Shown in pieces: positions 59,696 through 64,000 of a stretch of 64,000 nt of DNA (position 1 is its first letter; each line of letters begins with the position of its first letter). This stretch comes from an uncultured Ruminococcus sp. GTDB lineage: Bacteria; Bacillota; Clostridia; Oscillospirales; Ruminococcaceae. The stretch covers positions 372,001-436,000 of the forward strand of contig NZ_CAMYUE010000001.1 of assembly GCF_947301925.1 (NCBI RefSeq), given 5' to 3'. The notes under the pieces were generated by a model. It made no database searches. It was not told the origin of the DNA and was given only the letters and a program-made list of their open reading frames with translations. Both the position numbers and the translations under genes were made by a program.

Positions 59696-62120
59696 ACTTT
59701 TGAAACCCTCTTTGCACACCGTATCCTGCCCCAAAGCGTTCAGTTTTCTCAGCTCTTTTCCACCCCTCCATTCTCGACAGTATGTCGTTGATCTCTCTGG
59801 AGTCTGATTTCTTCATGTATTTTACATCGCCGCCGAAGCACTCAGCCCATATCTCAAGGGCGCATACTCTTGTACGCTCCACAAGATCGAGAGCACTATC
59901 GTTTTTGCGGCCAAACTCGTCGGACCAGTAGGATCTTCTTTGCTGCAGAGTCCTTTTACTCCAGTCCGCAGGTATCTTCCTTTCAATGAATTCGCGGACG
60001 ATACCTTCCTTTGCATTTGCTTCTCTGTGGGACTCCTGCTCCACTAAGGCAGCGGCCGCAGCTGCGCCCTCAAGGTAAAGCTTTTCCCCGACCTGCCATC
60101 TGACATAGGCTTCCGCCCAGATCTGAGGTGCTTCGAGCTCAAGCTCTGTGAACACAGATTTTGTAGGAGCTTTGGCCATACAGTCTATCGGCCAGAAGCG
60201 ACGACCGCCGGTGCTGTCCTTGAGGTACTCTTTCTCATTAGAGGTGCCGAAGAACACGCAGCGCCTCGGATAACGTCCTGTGCGCCTGCCGTATGGTTCT
60301 CTATAAATATCATCTGCCTTGCTTAAGAACTGCTTGACCTGGCCGCTCTCGGACTTGCTGAGGCCGTTGAGCTCACCGAGCTCGATTATCCAACTGCCCT
60401 GTATCATCTCGCAGGCTTCCTTACCGTCGAAGCTGTCGAGGCTGTCGTTGAACCAGTTGCCCGCCATTATCTTGAGCAGTGTCGATTTACCTATGCCCTG
60501 AGGTCCTGATAGGATAGGCATGGTGTCATACTTTACGCCGGGGATCATAGCTCTGGCCACGGCAGCAGTAAAGGACTTCCTTGCTACAGCCCTGGTGTAC
60601 GGAGTATCCGCGGCGCCCAGGTAATCAATAAAAATGGTATCGAGCCTTGGTATGCTGTCCCACGGTGGGAGAGATCTGAGCCAGTCCTGCACAGCATTGA
60701 AGCTGTGTCTGCGGAAGCAGAGAGTGCAGGCATCTGTTATTTTGTTGATACCTGTTATACCGTAAGCTCTTTCGAGATAGTGTCTTATGCCGGCATCGTC
60801 GTTGTCTGACCAGTCGCGCTGCTTCTGCCTGAGGTCCCAGGGGACGGCTTCCTTGATAAGCACGCGGTTAGAAAAATCATCGAACGCAAACTTATTCTTC
60901 AGCAGCGGATCATTTTCAAGTATAATGAGTACGTTATCAATAGTCTTCTGCAGCAAGCCCGTTGATGTAACTGCGAGCTTTGACTCCCAGTTGTCATCGA
61001 CATTAGTGTCGGTCGCAGTCTGAGCTGCGTTCTCAGGCAGGGGCATAGAGAACTCAGCTGTTGCCTTGCCCCTGCGCTCCTTTGTCAGAAGGGTTGTTAC
61101 TGCGTTGTCAGATGCCGCGAGCTCGCACATAGCAGTGTAGCTCGGCAGCTTAACTGTTGGAGTGCCTTCCTTCGCCTCTGCATCCGTGTCGGAAAACTTA
61201 TGAAGCCTTACGAGGTCGAACGCATTGCAGAGTTTTCCACCTGCGGGATCCGTAGCGTGATTACTGTATAAGAACTTGCCGTCATCGTAAATAACCGCAC
61301 CGCCTGTGGTAGAGCCGCCTGCATAGGTGTATCGGTCGCTCTGAGCGGTTTCTGTATAGACCCCGGGAAGGAACTTGTCCATAGCTGCATATATGTCATA
61401 GATGCGGCAGAACGCGCCGACAATGCCTGCCTTCTCTGTCGGGTCGCCCTGCTTGGCCGCGAGCTTCTTACGCAGCTGAGGCGCATTAGGCACATCAGGC
61501 CACTGTGCTATATCATGCCAGTCTCCATAGAGTGCCAACATACCATCAACTGACAGAAACGGCTTATCCTCCCATGCGTATACATACTGGCTATCGGACG
61601 AAGCTGACGGCCAGTACATCAGGCGTGAAGCCTGGAAGGTGGTAGGGTCGCAGAGCTCAATACCTATCAGCTCAGCGAGCTTCCTCGCGATAGGCTCGTA
61701 TTCATCAGGGGTGCAGCACCTATCAAGAGGGAAAACGCCCCTGAGCCTCGGACGCGCGGGCTCATGCTTTCGCGTAGAGTACACACAGTATCCACAGTTT
61801 AGCGATGAGATCCTCTGCAGAACAGTGTTAGTCTGCTCCGCGGGTATACTGTCCATATCAAGTGTGATCAGATCGCGGCCTGTCACTTTGTCCGCTTTTC
61901 TTTTCTCACCGTTGAATGTACCACCCACAAAGCCGCCGACGTCCTTAAGCTCGTCCTGCTTTGCCTTCGGGAGCTGCAGGTAATGTTTTAGCGTTTCCGT
62001 GCCTCTAACGGGCGACGCGAGCTTTGTTACCAGCTCGGACCATAAAAGCGCCTGTGCCTTCCACGTTGACGCCTTACGGCTGACGCCCGTTGTTATTACT
62101 ATTTTTCTATCGTATTGCAT
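59691..62120 (-). CDS. VirE/VapE-type phage primase-helicase
   Basis: An 809-residue protein. N-terminal ~280 residues resemble a primase-polymerase-like domain (GRDLITLDMDSIPAEQTNTV, KHEPARPRLRGVFPLDR, FQASRLMYWPSAS). The C-terminal VirE domain (~460-760) has Walker A LSGPQGIGKSTLL, Walker B-like GSWIIELGELNG, and RRCVFFGTSNEKEYLKD, RRFWPID. It initiates phage DNA replication. GGGAGG is before the ATG region; it follows the polymerase gene by 20 nt. Confidence 0.9.
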   Translation of the reverse strand: MQYDRKIVITTGVSRKASTWKAQALLWSELVTKLASPVRGTETLKHYLQLPKAKQDELKDVGGFVGGTFNGEKRKADKVTGRDLITLDMDSIPAEQTNTVLQRISSLNCGYCVYSTRKHEPARPRLRGVFPLDRCCTPDEYEPIARKLAELIGIELCDPTTFQASRLMYWPSASSDSQYVYAWEDKPFLSVDGMLALYGDWHDIAQWPDVPNAPQLRKKLAAKQGDPTEKAGIVGAFCRIYDIYAAMDKFLPGVYTETAQSDRYTYAGGSTTGGAVIYDDGKFLYSNHATDPAGGKLCNAFDLVRLHKFSDTDAEAKEGTPTVKLPSYTAMCELAASDNAVTTLLTKERRGKATAEFSMPLPENAAQTATDTNVDDNWESKLAVTSTGLLQKTIDNVLIILENDPLLKNKFAFDDFSNRVLIKEAVPWDLRQKQRDWSDNDDAGIRHYLERAYGITGINKITDACTLCFRRHSFNAVQDWLRSLPPWDSIPRLDTIFIDYLGAADTPYTRAVARKSFTAAVARAMIPGVKYDTMPILSGPQGIGKSTLLKIMAGNWFNDSLDSFDGKEACEMIQGSWIIELGELNGLSKSESGQVKQFLSKADDIYREPYGRRTGRYPRRCVFFGTSNEKEYLKDSTGGRRFWPIDCMAKAPTKSVFTELELEAPQIWAEAYVRWQVGEKLYLEGAAAAAALVEQESHREANAKEGIVREFIERKIPADWSKRTLQQRRSYWSDEFGRKNDSALDLVERTRVCALEIWAECFGGDVKYMKKSDSREINDILSRMEGWKRAEKTERFGAGYGVQRGFQKL

Positions 62121-62140
62121 TTTTCTGCCTCCCTTAGAGG

Positions 62141-64000
62141 TTAGTCTTTCATGTAGTAGTTGCTCTCAAAGCCTGCTGCCTTGAGTGGGAGCCCCGGTGC
62201 CCACGGTATCGGGGTGCCCATAAGGTCACACGCAGCGTCGACGCTTACCTGGTCTCGGCCGCAGTCTATGACCGCCTCGTCGTGTATGTGCATAACTACT
62301 TGCAATCCTGCTGCATCGAGCCTTTCAAGAGTTACAGCAAGACAGTCTCGGGCTACCGCCTGCACTATATTCTCTGTGAGTTTACCGCCGTAGGTAGCAA
62401 TGACGCCCCATTTGCCCGTTTTCTGATTGACGCCGTAGTAGTGCAGCGCCTGTTTACCGAGGTCATTCTCAGCAAGGAAAGGGTGAGGATAAAAGAGCTT
62501 GCGGCCACTCGGGAGCTGCACTGTAAAAAAGTCAAGCCCTGCACCGCAGTCATATTCTCTTGCAAATATGATGTTCTGATTAATGCCGACTCTCTGACCT
62601 GTTGCCATTACCTCAAGCGCAGCATTCTCGCAGGTGTACCAGAGATCTCTTATTCTCGGATTAGCCTTACGCCAACGCTGTACGATATCGGGAAGCTCGT
62701 CCTCAGAGAGCCCCATATCAAGTGCGCCCATGTTAATAAGAGCACCCGCGCTGCCCTGGTAGCCGAGAGCGAGCTCGGCGACTTTACCCTTAGCGCGGAG
62801 CGAATACTCAGGGTTGCCCTTCTTGATCTTCTCGATAGGGACGCCGAACATACTTGATGCAGAAGCCTCATAGATCTTACCGTGAGTGTTGAATACCTCA
62901 AGTCTCCACTGCTCTCCTGCGAGCCATGCTATAACTCTTGCCTCAATGGCTGAGAAGTCCGCCACAACGAATTTGTTGCCCTCAGACGGGATGAATGCTG
63001 TTCTGATCAGCTGTGACAGTGTATCAGGCACATTACCATAAATGAGCTTTATTGCGGCCGTATTCTTATTTTTTACAAGGTCCCTGGCCGTATCTAAGGT
63101 ATCCATATAGTTTCGAGGAAGGTTCTGAACCTGTATGAGCCGCCCTGCCCAGCGCCCGGTGCGATTACCACCGTAGAACTGGAGGAGACCCCGCGCCCTT
63201 CCGTCACTGCAAATGCACGTTTCCATAGCCTCATATTTACTTACTGAAGACTTGCCGAGCTCGCGTCTGATCTCAAGCACTCGGTTCACGTCAGAGCTTG
63301 GTAAGTCACGGTCAAGTAATTCTGCGACTTTAGCTTTACTAAGTGTGTCGATGTCCTCAGACAGCTCCTTAGTAAGCCACTTCTTAAGCTGAGATACTGA
63401 CTTTGGATTTCTGAGACCCGTAAGCTTTGTAGCTTCGGCCATAAGCTCATCAGTAATACAAGCGTTGCAGTGGAGAGCGCCCTCGATGAGATCCCTGTCA
63501 AGATTAACGCCGTAAGCGTTGATCCTCATATCGAGTTCCCATTGTCTCTGTACATCATCACTGACGGGGAAGGCTGACAGTATACGCCATATACTGTTTT
63601 CTGAATAGACGTCCTGCATACAGTAGTCCTTGAAGATCTTCCACTTCTCGGGCTCATGCTGCGGCAGGTTACGCGTGCGGCCGCCGTTGGCCTTAGTAGG
63701 TTTACAAGGCTTGCAGAAGTAGCGGATGAGCGATTGCCCCACGCCCATTTTCTTTTTATCCTGCGGAAGCTTCAATGCCTCACCTATAGCGGCAAGCCCA
63801 CTGGGATAACCGAGGTAGAGGCCATGAAGCATTGTGCAACGCCACTGCTGCAACCATTCATTCTGAGTCTCCTGAGGCAGCTTGAGGTGCTTCGACAGAC
63901 AGTACCACTCAAACGCTGCATTGTATGCCCGTTTCGTAACATTAGGGTCAAGCATGGCGATCTCTATATCAAAAGGGATGCGCTCCCTGGCTGTAAGGTC
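62141..64000 (-). CDS. Phage DNA polymerase I family (5' end outside the window)
   Basis: Family A DNA polymerase, at least 619 residues here, open through the right edge (frame continues ...PFDIEIAMLDPNV). Motif A FVVADFSAIEARVIAWL, motif B KGKVAELALGYQGSAGAL, motif C VMHIHDEAVID. The 3'-5' exonuclease part lies mostly outside. Replicates phage DNA with the VirE primase and helicase. No defect in the visible part. Confidence 0.92.
   Translation of the reverse strand, partial: DLTARERIPFDIEIAMLDPNVTKRAYNAAFEWYCLSKHLKLPQETQNEWLQQWRCTMLHGLYLGYPSGLAAIGEALKLPQDKKKMGVGQSLIRYFCKPCKPTKANGGRTRNLPQHEPEKWKIFKDYCMQDVYSENSIWRILSAFPVSDDVQRQWELDMRINAYGVNLDRDLIEGALHCNACITDELMAEATKLTGLRNPKSVSQLKKWLTKELSEDIDTLSKAKVAELLDRDLPSSDVNRVLEIRRELGKSSVSKYEAMETCICSDGRARGLLQFYGGNRTGRWAGRLIQVQNLPRNYMDTLDTARDLVKNKNTAAIKLIYGNVPDTLSQLIRTAFIPSEGNKFVVADFSAIEARVIAWLAGEQWRLEVFNTHGKIYEASASSMFGVPIEKIKKGNPEYSLRAKGKVAELALGYQGSAGALINMGALDMGLSEDELPDIVQRWRKANPRIRDLWYTCENAALEVMATGQRVGINQNIIFAREYDCGAGLDFFTVQLPSGRKLFYPHPFLAENDLGKQALHYYGVNQKTGKWGVIATYGGKLTENIVQAVARDCLAVTLERLDAAGLQVVMHIHDEAVIDCGRDQVSVDAACDLMGTPIPWAPGLPLKAAGFESNYYMKD

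Larger units (their letters stand above)
37203..64000 (-). mobile_element. Siphophage prophage, incomplete at the right edge
   Basis: About 27 kb of co-directed minus-strand phage genes from replication (right) to lysis (left), beginning beside tRNA-Ser. Head, connector, long non-contractile tail, holin and endolysin genes are all present, so a functional siphovirus is plausible; the SNF2 helicase is frameshifted. Integrase and repressor are not in the window. A 12-bp tandem repeat ACTACGACACTT x2 (37258-37281) lies between the tRNA terminator and the phage operon and may be part of the left attachment region. Confidence 0.92.

Overview
The window looks like the chromosome of a cellulolytic Ruminococcus-type Firmicute with an integrated siphophage. 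The pointers are a secreted family 9 cellulase with a threonine-rich linker and a dockerin, Gram-positive Shine-Dalgarno sites, sporulation regulators (SigK and Spo0A homologues), ThyX, and a DnaD/DnaI-type replication gene pair. The species cannot be fixed from the sequence alone.

Positions 1-8.9 kb (all minus strand) hold a classic cluster, hprK-murB-rapZ-whiA-dnaE, then a membrane-anchored putative glycosidase, then an operon rpe-rnfD-rnfE-rnfA. Positions 9-20.3 kb (mostly plus) hold sigK, a sugar-nucleotide-type epimerase with an HD hydrolase, dnaD/dnaI-like genes, a SurA-like lipoprotein (minus), and a long operon thyX, DUF2156, DJ-1, 5-FTHF cyclo-ligase, mltG, U32 peptidase. Positions 20.3-22.9 kb are a remnant or small integrative element with a large serine recombinase and a TnpW-like protein. 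Positions 23-26.7 kb are an autoregulated GntR/ABC transporter/CPBP protease operon. Positions 26.7-28.4 kb carry an ExbB/ExbD-like operon with its own promoter and terminator, unexpected in a monoderm. Then follow a flippase-like membrane protein, a MutS-like ATPase, a multi-hairpin intergenic element, the dockerin-bearing GH9 cellulase, small genes, spo0A, and tRNA-Leu and tRNA-Ser.

From about 37.2 kb to the right edge lies a prophage next to tRNA-Ser. All its genes here are on the minus strand, so the phage order runs from right to left: DNA polymerase A, VirE-type primase, iteron-like region, VRR-NUC nuclease, SNF2 helicase (frameshifted), small proteins and a DUF1492-type late regulator. 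A late promoter with phased operator repeats follows, then a leader with a tRNA-like element and a terminator, portal, MuF head protein with a JAMM domain, HNH, large terminase, protease/scaffold, capsid, connectors, major tail protein, chaperones, tape measure, distal tail protein, tail endopeptidase, holin, a sigma-like protein and an M23 endolysin. The integrase and early control region lie outside the window.

The most striking observation is that the phage distal tail (Dit-like) protein carries a complete type I dockerin (two calcium loops) inside its C-terminal half, in a host that itself makes dockerin-bearing cellulases. This suggests that the virion may dock onto cohesins of the host cellulosome or cell surface. 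Other notable points are an amber codon in the major tail protein followed by a 30-codon in-frame acidic extension, a late promoter with 10-bp-phased TGTCCGC repeats overlapping the end of the putative activator gene, an ATT start for whiA, a D-E-A only set of Rnf-type subunits, and an ExbB-ExbD-ExbD' trio.
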